From Nannocystis exedens (GTDB lineage Bacteria > Myxococcota_A > Polyangia > Nannocystales > Nannocystaceae), in the NCBI RefSeq assembly GCF_002343915.1, contig NZ_NETK01000001.1, forward strand, positions 5,656,001-5,720,000: 64,000 nt of DNA, given 5' to 3'. Below are positions 54,739-62,852 of the stretch, in pieces. Each line of letters begins with the position of its first letter. The stretch's first letter is position 1. The position numbers were made by a program, and so were the translations under genes. Under the pieces are notes generated by a model. That model was not told where the DNA came from. It saw only the letters and a list, made by a program, of their open reading frames with translations, and did not search any database.

Positions 54739-56133
54739 TCAGCTCGGCGGGAACACCTTGCCGGGGTTCAAAAGGTTCTGCGGGTCCCAGGCGCGCTTGA
54801 GGGCGAGCTGGAGGGCGCGGAGCTCGGGCGGCTGCTCGAGCGGCATGTAGGGGCGCTTGCTGAGGCCGATGCCGTGCTCGCCGGAGAGCGTGCCGCCGAG
54901 GGCGATCGTGGCGGCGAACAGGTCGGCGACGCAGCGGTCGACGCGTTCGCCGATGTCGCTGCTGGCCTTTGGGTCATATAGAAAATTGACGTGGAGGTTG
55001 CCGTCGCCGGCGTGGCCGAAGCTGGCGACGTCGACGCGGTGGCGCGCGCCGATGTCCCGCGCCGCGGCGGCGAGGTCGGGCAGGCGCGCCAGCGGGACCG
55101 CGACGTCCTCGCTGATCTTCTTCGGCCAGTGGGCGCGCAGGGTGTGGCTGAGGGCGCGGCGGACGTCCCACAGCGCATCGCGTGTGGCCGGGTCGGTGGC
55201 CTGGGCCACGGCCAGCGCCCCGGCCTCGCGGCACAGGTCGGCGGCGCGCAGCAGGGCGCGGTCGAGGCCGGCGCCGTCGCCGTCGAGCTCGACCCACAGC
55301 AGCGTGCGCGCGCCGGGCGGCAGCTCGACGGCCAGGGTGCCGCTGCGGGCCAGCAATTCGGTACATGTCCGATCGGCCAGCTCGAGCGCGGCCGGGGCGA
55401 CGCCGCCGGTGAGGCAGCGGTGCACCGCGTCGCAGGCGGCGGCCTCGTCGGCGAACGAGGCCAGCAGGGTGACGGCGAACGGCGGGCGCGGGACGAGCCG
55501 CAGCACGCAGCGGGTGAGGACGCCGAGCGTGCCCTCGGAGCCGACGAGCAGGCCGGCGAGGTTGTAGCCGGTGACGCCCTTGATCGAGCGATGCCCGACC
55601 TCGTGGCTGACGCCGGTGCCGTCGACGACGTCGAGGCCGAGGACGAAGTTGCCGGTGACGCCGTACTTGCACGCCCGGGGACCGCCGGCGTTGGTGGCGA
55701 CGTTGCCGCCGACGCTGCAGATCTTCAGGCTCGCCGGGTCGGGCGGATAGAACAGGCCGCGGGCCTCGACGGCGCGGTGGAGCTCGGCGGTGAGGACCCC
55801 GGGCTCGACGATCGCCAGCATGCTGCGCTCGTCGATGTCGACGATCGAGCGCAGGCCGCCGAGGTCGAGGACGACGCCGCCATGGTCGGCGAGGCAGCCG
55901 CCGACGGTGCCGGTGCCGGCGCCGCGCGGGCTCAGCGGGACGCCGAACGCGTGGCACAGACGGACCAGCGGGGCGACCTCGGCGCGCTCGCGCGGCCGCA
56001 CGACCAGGCCCGGCAAGAACGGCCCCTCGGCGCCGTCGTCCCGGGCGTACGGCTCACGGTCGCGGACGACGACGTCCGACCCGAGCTCGGAGCAGACCCG
56101 CTCGTGCAGCGCGGCGAGGTCGAGGACGGCCAT
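54739..56133 (-). CDS. FAD-linked oxidase, GlcD/D-lactate dehydrogenase type
   Basis: A 464-residue flavoprotein. FAD-binding PCMH domain (about 40-215): VVRPRERAEVAPLVRLCHAFGVPLSPRGAGTGTVGG and GGNVATNAGGPRACKYGVTGNFVLGL; then the FAD-oxidase C-terminal domain with SEDVAVPLARLPDL, FGHAGDGNLHVNFL and LSGEHGIGLSKRPYM. It oxidises a 2-hydroxy acid (glycolate or D-lactate) into the respiratory chain. No GlcE/GlcF partners are nearby. A palindrome copy lies at 55363-55382 (ACATGTCC-GATC-GGCCAGCT). It lies 39 bp downstream of the erpA-like gene on the same strand. Confidence 0.93.
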   Translation of the reverse strand: MAVLDLAALHERVCSELGSDVVVRDREPYARDDGAEGPFLPGLVVRPRERAEVAPLVRLCHAFGVPLSPRGAGTGTVGGCLADHGGVVLDLGGLRSIVDIDERSMLAIVEPGVLTAELHRAVEARGLFYPPDPASLKICSVGGNVATNAGGPRACKYGVTGNFVLGLDVVDGTGVSHEVGHRSIKGVTGYNLAGLLVGSEGTLGVLTRCVLRLVPRPPFAVTLLASFADEAAACDAVHRCLTGGVAPAALELADRTCTELLARSGTLAVELPPGARTLLWVELDGDGAGLDRALLRAADLCREAGALAVAQATDPATRDALWDVRRALSHTLRAHWPKKISEDVAVPLARLPDLAAAARDIGARHRVDVASFGHAGDGNLHVNFLYDPKASSDIGERVDRCVADLFAATIALGGTLSGEHGIGLSKRPYMPLEQPPELRALQLALKRAWDPQNLLNPGKVFPPS

Positions 56134-56172
56134 GCCGACGATCCGTGGTGGATGCGTGGTGGATGCGCCGCG

Positions 56173-56568
56173 CTAGACGGAGAACGAGCTGCCGCAGCCG
56201 CAGGAGCCGGTGGTGTTGGGGTTGTTGAACTTGAACCCCGCGCCCTGCAGGCCCTCGACGTAGTCGATGCTGGTGCCCATCAGGTACATGAAGCTCATCT
56301 GATCGCAGACGAGCTTGACGCCCTGGCTCTCGAAGTGGTTGTCGCCCTCGGCGGGCTCGTCGAAGTAGAGGTCGTACTGAAAGCCGGCGCAGCCGCCGCC
56401 CATGACCTTGACGCGCAGGGCGTAGGTGCTCTCGATCGCCTCGGTCTCGCGGATCTCGCGGATCTTCGCGGCGGCGGTCTCGGTGACCTCGAGGGCGCCC
56501 GTCATCTGCGGGTCGTGGGCTTCGTGCTGGATCGGCGTCGCGGGCGCGGTCTCGGTTGCTGCAGACAT
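56173..56568 (-). CDS. iron-sulfur cluster carrier, ErpA/IscA (A-type)
   Basis: A 131-residue A-type carrier that delivers Fe-S clusters to apoproteins. The three ligand cysteines are C60 (VMGGGCAGFQYDLYFDE), C123 and C125 (NTTGSCGCGSSFSV). An N-terminal extension of about 22 residues rich in Ala/Thr precedes the domain. The ATG at 56568 is chosen because the upstream frame has no homology. Same strand as the FAD oxidase, possibly cotranscribed. Confidence 0.94.
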   Translation of the reverse strand: MSAATETAPATPIQHEAHDPQMTGALEVTETAAAKIREIRETEAIESTYALRVKVMGGGCAGFQYDLYFDEPAEGDNHFESQGVKLVCDQMSFMYLMGTSIDYVEGLQGAGFKFNNPNTTGSCGCGSSFSV

Positions 56569-56957
56569 CAGGGCTCCCAAAGTTGACGTTCGGGTAGGAT
56601 GGTGCGCTGGCCCGGGCGGGTCAAGCCTGCGGCGCGCATGCGCGGGTGCGGCAGGCCACGTGACCACGAGGTTGGTCGCTCGCATCGGCGGCCGGTGTCG
56701 CCATTGTCGGCTCGCGTTCGCGGGCGATGCAGCGCACCGTCCCATGGCGAACACGTCGCGCCGGACGACGCCGCGGACCCCTGTCGGGCCGACCGCGGTC
56801 ACGCGTGGCAAGTAAAGCGAAATCCTTCACCCGCCCTGCGCGGCCAGGTGAGAATGGGCGGCAGGGGGTGTTTGACAGCGACGGCGACCTTCCCCTACCG
56901 TGGCGATGCGGCAGTTTTGCCGCAGCCGCACGAAGTCGGCCGGAGCACGGAGAACGC
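56569..56957. other. divergent intergenic region, 389 bp
   Basis: Promoter region of erpA (minus) and the lipoprotein gene at 56958 (plus). No gene or palindrome copy seen; no clear -35/-10 pair. Confidence 0.45.
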
Positions 56958-57968
56958 ATGCGACGAACCCACGCCACCCCCCTCACGCTCCTCGCGCTCG
57001 CGCTGTTCGCGGGCGCGCTTCCCGCCTGCGGCGAGAGCCGGCAGGAGATGCTCGAGCGCGAGATGGAGTACCAGAAGGCGGGCCGCAAGGACGACAAGGG
57101 CGTCCCGATCCCGGAGATCCCGCCGGACGAGATGCGGGAGGCGCTGCGGCCGCTGCTGACCCAGATCTACTCGAACACCGAGCGCCTGCCCGACGTGACC
57201 GAGGGGGACATCGAGCCGACCGACGGCCGCAACTACGCGCTGCAGCCGGGCGTGCTGGCGGTGGTGACGGTCAAGAAGGGCCTCAGCAAGGCCGACAAGG
57301 CGCGGGCGATCATCCTCGGGGTGGCCGAGGCCGACGCGTGGACGTTCCGCAAGAACGCGCGCAAGGAGTTCGCGCTGCTGGTCGAGAAGCTCAAGTACAG
57401 CTTCGGCGACGAGACCAAGCAGAAGGTGCTCGACGCGTACCCCCATCTCAAGCTGCTGAGCTTCTTCGGCACGCCCGAGGCCGACAAGGCGATCGGCGAG
57501 CTGTCGGGCGACGCGAAGAGCGTGGCCGAGGCGATGCGCAAGGAGTACACCGACGGCAAGCAGGACATCTGGAAGAAGTGGATGGGCGTCAAGATGTACG
57601 CCCGCCGCCTGGTCGGCCAGGACGAGCCGTTCCGCAGCGTGCTGAAGAAGATCGCCAAGGACTTCGGCCAGGAGGAGGTGCCGCCGCGGCCGTTCAAGGA
57701 GTCGGTCGACGAGCCGTTCAAGGCCTGGGCGGAGGCGATCGAGAAGGACGAGAAGCTGCTGACGATGCTCACCAACTACAAGGAGTTGCGTGACCGCGTC
57801 GACTTCCTCGGCGAGGCGCACACGCTGTGGGCGATCGAGGGCTCGCCGCTGGTGCCCGAGCGGGCCAAGGGCGTCGTCATCGACAAGAAGATCGGCTACG
57901 GCTTCTTCCGCGAGGACCTCGGCGGCGGCTACAACGACGGTCGATGGACCAGATCACGGGCGCGCTGA
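56958..57968 (+). CDS. lipoprotein of unknown function, 3' end fused into RND sequence
   Basis: A 336-residue lipoprotein (signal peptide MRRTHATPLTLLALALFAGALPACGES with a lipobox). The body is charged and helical (DDKGVPIPEIPPDEMREALRPLLTQIY, KKGLSKADKARAIILGVAEADAW, GIGYGFF-like end); no known domain. Its last eight residues (RWTRSRAR) are read out of frame from RND pump DNA, so the natural C-terminus was probably lost or altered when the two genes were joined near 57940. Codon usage is native. Confidence 0.8.
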   Translation: MRRTHATPLTLLALALFAGALPACGESRQEMLEREMEYQKAGRKDDKGVPIPEIPPDEMREALRPLLTQIYSNTERLPDVTEGDIEPTDGRNYALQPGVLAVVTVKKGLSKADKARAIILGVAEADAWTFRKNARKEFALLVEKLKYSFGDETKQKVLDAYPHLKLLSFFGTPEADKAIGELSGDAKSVAEAMRKEYTDGKQDIWKKWMGVKMYARRLVGQDEPFRSVLKKIAKDFGQEEVPPRPFKESVDEPFKAWAEAIEKDEKLLTMLTNYKELRDRVDFLGEAHTLWAIEGSPLVPERAKGVVIDKKIGYGFFREDLGGGYNDGRWTRSRAR

Positions 57969-59779
57969 TCGGCATCGCGCTGGTGCTGGCGACGGTGTTC
58001 GTCCCGATGGCGTTCTTCGCCGGCTCGGTCGGGACGATCTACCGCCAGTTCTCGATCACGATCGTGGCCTCGATGGCGCTGTCGGTGGCGGTGGCGCTGA
58101 CGCTGACGCCGGCGCTGTGCGCGACGCTGCTGAAGCCCGGGCACGGGCCGGCGACGCGGGGGTTCTTCGGCCTGTTCAACCGCTCGTACGAGCGCACCGC
58201 GGGGCTCTACCACCGCGGGCTCGCCGGGCTGATGCGCTGGCGGCGGACGGTGATGCTCGGGTTCCTCGGGCTGACGGTCGGGGTGGGGCTGCTGTTCGTG
58301 CGCATGCCGACCGGGTTCTTGCCGGAGGAGGACCAGGGCTCGCTCACCGTGCAGGTGCTGCTGCCGCCGGGGTCGACGATGGAGCGCACCCGCGTGATCA
58401 TGGCGCAGATCAATGACTACTTCCTGCAGCAGGAGGGCGACGCGGTCGAGTCGGTGCTGTCGATCTCCGGCTTCGGCTTCAGCGGCCGCGGGCAGAACTC
58501 CGGGCTCGCGTTCGTCCGCCTGAAGGACTGGCAGGAGCGCGAGGACCCGGCGCTCAAGGTCAGCGCGATCACGAAGCGAGCCTCGATGGCGTTCAGCAAG
58601 ATCAAGGAGGCGACGGTGTTCGCGTTCGTGCCGCCGGCGATCAGCGAGCTCGGCAACGCGTCCGGCTTCCAGCTGCAGCTCGAGGACCGCGCGGGGCTCG
58701 GGCACGAGGCGCTGGTCGCCGCGCGCGACCAACTGCTCGAGCTGGCGATGAAGGAGCCGTCGCTGACGAAGGTGCGCCAGGGCGGGCTCGACGACACGCC
58801 GCAGTACAAGATCGACGTCGACCGCGAGAAGGCGGCGGCGCTCGGCGTCAGCCTGTCCGACATCAACGCGACGCTGGCGGCGACCTGGGGCGGGGTCTAC
58901 GTCAACGACTTCCTCGACCTCGGGCGCACCAAGCGGGTGTACATGCAGGGCGACGCGCCGTACCGCATGCAGCCCGACGACATCAGCCGCTGGTACGTGC
59001 GCAACAAGAACGGCGAGATGGTGCCGTTCTCGGCGTTCGCCAGCGGCAGCTGGACGTTCGGCTCGCCCAAGCTCGACCGCTTCGGCGGCTACCCGACGAT
59101 CCTCATCCAGGGCGAGCCGGCGCCGGGCTTCAGCTCGGGCGACGCGATGGCCACGCTCGAGCGCCTGATGACGCAGATGCCGGCCGGCATCGGCCACGAG
59201 TGGTCGGGCCTGTCGTACGAGGAGCGGATGTCGGGCGCGGGGGCGATGATGCTGTACGCGCTGTCGCTCCTGGTGGTGTTCCTGTGCCTCGCGGCGCTGT
59301 ACGAGAGCTGGTCGATCCCCATCGCCGTGCTCCTCGGCGTCCCGCTCGGGGTCGCCGGCGCGGTGTCGACGACGCTCCTGTTCGGGTTCGCCAACGACGT
59401 CTACTTCCAGGTCGGCCTGCTGACGACGATCGGCCTGTCGGCCAAGAACGCGATCCTCATCGTCGAGTTCGCCAAGGAGCTGCGCGAACAGGGCAAGAGC
59501 GGGGTCCAGGCCGCGCTCGAGGCCGCCCGCGAGCGACTGCGGCCGATCTTGATGACCTCGCTGGCGTTCGGCCTCGGCGTGCTGCCGCTCGCGCTGTCCT
59601 CCGGCGCCGGGGCGGGGGCCCAGAACGCCATCGGCGTGGCGGTGCTCGGCGGCGTGACGACCGGCACGTTCCTCGGCATCGCGCTGGTGCCGGTGTTCTA
59701 CGTGGTGATCGCCCGCCGCGACCCGCCGCCGCGCACGGTCGCGCAGGTGCCGGCGCCGGTGAAGGCGCCGGTGCATTAG
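57944..59779 (+). pseudogene. N-terminally truncated RND (AcrB/HAE1-type) efflux pump
   Basis: The frame is intact to the stop but begins at the AcrB residue ~430 equivalent (MDQITGALIGIALVLATVFVPMAFFAG versus GQIQGALVGIAMVL...). Family members have about 1040 residues; only about 611 remain. The first porter subdomains and TM1-TM4, including the essential Asp pair of TM4, are missing. The retained part is well conserved: RMPTGFLPEEDQG, VRQGGLDDTPQYKIDVDREKAAALGV and the TM10 Lys in GLSAKNAILIVEFAKE. It overlaps the lipoprotein gene by 25 bp. A deletion that joined two genes, or an assembly join, are the likely explanations; no pump function is expected. Confidence 0.88.
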
Positions 59780-59780
59780 G

Positions 59781-59936
59781 ACATGTCACTCGGGACATGT
59801 CTCCGGGGACAACGAGGGACGTGGAAGTAGCGGGTGACGCCGGCGGAGCCGGGGCCAGGACGGCGAGCGCCCTGGCGAAGTGGGCGCTCCTTCATTCGCT
59901 GCGAGCCCGATGATACGGCTGCCCCCAGGGACAGGT
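59781..59936. repeat. palindrome copies between the RND remnant and the Cys-rich lipoprotein gene
   Basis: 59781-59800 (ACATGTCA-CTCG-GGACATGT) and 59795-59814 (ACATGTCT-CCGG-GGACAACG) share an arm; 59917-59936 is GGCTGCCC-CCAG-GGACAGGT. They lie between two convergent genes and may terminate both. Confidence 0.75.
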
Positions 59937-59945
59937 CCATGGCGC

Positions 59946-60668
59946 TCACGGGTTGTCGCAGGCGAGGTCGAACGCGGCCTTCAGCTCGTCGCAGCCGGTC
60001 TGCATCTCGAACTCGGGGCACGGGAGGTCGAGGAGGCAGGCGTACCACTCCTCGACGGCCGAGCCGCAGGGGGGGCCGTCGTAGTAGGCGCGGGCGTTGA
60101 TGTAGTACTGGCACATGCCGGCGGCGTAGCTGGGCAGCGGCATGCCGTAGCACTCCTCCTGCTTGGCGGCGAAGGCGACGCAGAGCTCGCCCGCGTCGGG
60201 GTAGCATTGCGCGGAGGCGGAGAACTCGTCCTCGCAGGCGCCCTCCTGGTCGCACGGGCTGTTCCCCAGGCACTCGAAGAGGGCGTCCTGGGCGGCGAGG
60301 CAGGTGGCGCCGAAGATCGTCCCGACGCGCATGCGCATCATGGCACAATAGGCGTACGCCTCGGCCTCCAGGCCCCCGGCGGTGTCGGCGTTGCACTTGA
60401 GGTAGTAGGCGACGTAGGCCGCGCAGGCCGGGTCGGCGCCGGCCGTCTCGCTCCCGCCGCCGGTGGTCGGCCCGGTGGTCGGCTCGCCCGTGGTCGTGGT
60501 CGTGGTCGTCGAGGTGCCGTCGGTGGTGCCGCCGGTCGGATCGGTGGTGCCGTCGGTCGGGTCGGTGGTGCCGTCGGTGGTGTTGCCGCCGCCCTTCGGG
60601 CCGCAGGCGATCGGCAAGGTTCCGAGCGAGAACAGGAAGGCGAGGCTGCGATAGGCCGAGGGCTCCAT
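59946..60668 (-). CDS. Cys-rich lipoprotein with Thr-rich linker
   Basis: A 240-residue exported protein. Signal peptide MEPSAYRSLAFLFSLGTLPIACGPKGG with a lipobox, about 50 residues of Thr/Asp/Gly linker in which 'TTDPTDG'-type units recur, then a helical domain with about 12 cysteines spaced as in small disulfide-rich myxobacterial domains (CAAYVAYYLKC, YCAMM, CLAAQDALFEC, CDQEGACEDEF). The function is unknown. Strand and context suggest a single-gene unit. Confidence 0.8.
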   Translation of the reverse strand: MEPSAYRSLAFLFSLGTLPIACGPKGGGNTTDGTTDPTDGTTDPTGGTTDGTSTTTTTTTGEPTTGPTTGGGSETAGADPACAAYVAYYLKCNADTAGGLEAEAYAYCAMMRMRVGTIFGATCLAAQDALFECLGNSPCDQEGACEDEFSASAQCYPDAGELCVAFAAKQEECYGMPLPSYAAGMCQYYINARAYYDGPPCGSAVEEWYACLLDLPCPEFEMQTGCDELKAAFDLACDNP

Positions 60669-60933
60669 AGGATGCGCAATGTATCGCGTCCGCGACGCAG
60701 ATGCGGAGCCCCGCGCGGGTGCGGAGCCGCAATGACTGGCGCGGGGTCGCTGGGCGACAGTGCGGATGGTTCGCGGTTCAGCCCGGTCGTTCGAGGTTCC
60801 TGACTGATGAGACAGGTCGAGCGAAGCGCATCGGCCGTGGTGACTGCGGGTCACCGGCCGGGGCGAGGAGGTCGAGGCGAGCGTCGCGCGCGAGGAGCGG
60901 CGCCCTCCCTCGGTTGCACCCACGCCGGGCATG

Positions 60934-60953
60934 ACATGCCCAAAGGGACATAT
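60934..60953. repeat. palindrome copy near the SRPBCC stop codon
   Basis: ACATGCCC-AAAG-GGACATAT, 8 bp from the stop codon of the 60962 gene. The rest of 60669-60961 holds nothing recognised. Confidence 0.65.
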
Positions 60954-60961
60954 CGTGCGGG

Positions 60962-61453
60962 TCACCGCGGCGTCGCGGACCGGCGCGCGCGCAGCTCGGC
61001 GAGGATGTCGGTGGTCTCGGCGCTGCGCTTCAGGCCCTCGAGGCGCAGGCGCATGTCGCGGGTCAGGACGCGGGCGACGATCGGCTCGACCACCGGGGCG
61101 GCGAGCCGGGGGCGGGCGGCGAAGTTGTAGCGGAATACCACGCGCGTGCGGTCGACTGCCAGCGGCTTGAACAGCCAGGCGCCCGAAAACTGTCTGAAGA
61201 GCCATGGCCCTCGGGTCATCTTCATGGCGACCTGCTCGGGCGGGTTGACGGTGATGTACTCGACCTCCATCGCCAGGCCGTTGCGCGCGCGGACCCACAC
61301 GCGCACGCCGACGGCCGCCTCGCCGGCGCCGTCCCGGAACTTCATCTCCCTCAAAAAGGGGTCCCAGCGCAGGCGGAGGTCGTAGTCCTGGGCCAGCGCG
61401 AACAGGTCGGCGTGCGGGGCGGCGATCTCGAGGTCGGCGGCGATCGTCGGCAT
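60962..61453 (-). CDS. SRPBCC family (polyketide cyclase-like) protein
   Basis: A 163-residue START-fold protein: MPTIAADLEIAAPHADLFALAQDYDLRLRWDPFLREMKF is typical of the type II polyketide cyclase/coenzyme Q-binding group, and the domain fills the chain up to a helical tail (LRLEGLKRSAETTDILAELRARR). It binds a small hydrophobic ligand; the role is unknown. It is 153 bp downstream of the EamA gene on the same strand. Confidence 0.85.
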   Translation of the reverse strand: MPTIAADLEIAAPHADLFALAQDYDLRLRWDPFLREMKFRDGAGEAAVGVRVWVRARNGLAMEVEYITVNPPEQVAMKMTRGPWLFRQFSGAWLFKPLAVDRTRVVFRYNFAARPRLAAPVVEPIVARVLTRDMRLRLEGLKRSAETTDILAELRARRSATPR

Positions 61454-61606
61454 GGCGCGCGCCAGCGTAGCGCGGAGCGAGGCGCGAAGGGGCGACGGGC
61501 GCCAGGAAGCAGGCGGAGGGCGGGGCCCGCTGCGCGCCTTCGTGGCTGGCTCGTGGGGGCACCATCGCGGCGATGCCTGCCCGCAAGACCAGGCGCCGGA
61601 TCGACC

Positions 61607-62500
61607 TCAGGCCCGGCGGCGCAGGCGAGCGACGCGGCGCTCCTCGAGCTGGAACAGACCGACGCCGAGGAGGACGATCGCCCCGCCGGTGAGGGTGAGG
61701 GTACCCAGCTGCTCGCTGCGGTAGATGCCGCCGAGGACGACGGCGATCGGCGGGGTGATGAGGGCGACGAGGGCCATGAGGGTGGCGCTCAAGCGCTTGA
61801 GGAGGCCGTAGTAGATCATGAAGGTGACGATCGAGCCGACCAGCGCGAGGTAGCCGACCGAGAGCATGACGGTGGGCGTCCACGGGAACGGGCGCGACCA
61901 CTCGCCGGCGGCCCCGGCGACGAGGAGCAGGACGAGGCTGCCGATCAGCATGCCGGCGCCGCTGAGGAACACGGTGGGCACGTCCTTGCCGTCGCGCTTG
62001 ATCATGACCTGCGGGAAGCCCTGCACGAGCACCGAGCAGGTGACGATGGCGACGCCGAGCGCGGTGTCGGGGCCGAGCTCGCGCAGGCTGCCGTAGGACA
62101 GCAAGGCGAGGCCGGAGAAGCCGAGGACGATGGCCAGCAGCTTGGCGACGGTGAGCCGCTCGCCGAGGATGAAGTGGGCGAGCACGGCGACCCAGAACGG
62201 GAAGAAGCCGAAGGTCAGCGAGCCGAGGCCGGAGGGGATCCACATCGCCGCGACGTAGGTGGCGCCGTAGCCGAAGCCGAAGCTGAGCAGGCCGACCAGG
62301 AGCGCGAGCCGCCAGGCGGTGCGGTCGCGGAAGGAGGCCGGCGCCATGACGCGCGCGGCCGGGAGGAGCAGCGCGGCCGCGATGGCGAACCGCAGCGAGG
62401 CGCCGAGCAGCGGCGGCATGCCGGCGTCGAGGCCGAGCTTGATCGCCAGCCAGGTCGAACCCCAGATGAGGCACAGCAGGATGTAGCCGACGGCCGCCAC
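61607..62500 (-). CDS. EamA/DMT-family transporter
   Basis: A 297-residue inner-membrane permease with ten hydrophobic helices in two EamA repeats (about 5-135 and 148-285). Start MAAVGYILLCLIWGSTWLAIKLGLDAG is the family signature; the second repeat ends VALITPPIAVVLGGIYRSEQL. It exports amino acids or similar metabolites in known relatives. No regulator gene adjoins. Confidence 0.93.
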   Translation of the reverse strand: MAAVGYILLCLIWGSTWLAIKLGLDAGMPPLLGASLRFAIAAALLLPAARVMAPASFRDRTAWRLALLVGLLSFGFGYGATYVAAMWIPSGLGSLTFGFFPFWVAVLAHFILGERLTVAKLLAIVLGFSGLALLSYGSLRELGPDTALGVAIVTCSVLVQGFPQVMIKRDGKDVPTVFLSGAGMLIGSLVLLLVAGAAGEWSRPFPWTPTVMLSVGYLALVGSIVTFMIYYGLLKRLSATLMALVALITPPIAVVLGGIYRSEQLGTLTLTGGAIVLLGVGLFQLEERRVARLRRRA

Positions 62501-62852
62501 TGCGACGGCGAGTATACCGAGGCGTGCGCGCGCACGAACCGTCGCGCGCGGCGCCGAGTCGGCGCGAGCGCACGCCGCGGCGCGCGTGTGAGGCGGCGAA
62601 TGAAATGTCCTTCAGGACATGTCCTGCGAGCGGTGCGGACAGGCGCGGAGCGCGGGGCAGGAGGCCGCGCGCGCAGGTGGATGCAGCGAGCCGCGCGGAC
62701 CGGGCGGAGGGCGTGAGGAACCGATCCGGGGGGCCTCGGCGAGTGATGCAACGAGGCCCGGGCAGGACGCGGTGGGTGATCGGCCGCGGTGCTCGGCGCA
62801 GATGCCGTGACGGCGAGCTCCGGCCGGCGAAAAATCGCGACGGGCGCCGCGA
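62501..62852. other. intergenic, 352 bp, with one palindrome copy
   Basis: Contains AAATGTCC-TTCA-GGACATGT at 62603-62622. No gene seen. It spans the EamA promoter and the 3' end of the propeller gene (both minus strand). Confidence 0.5.
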
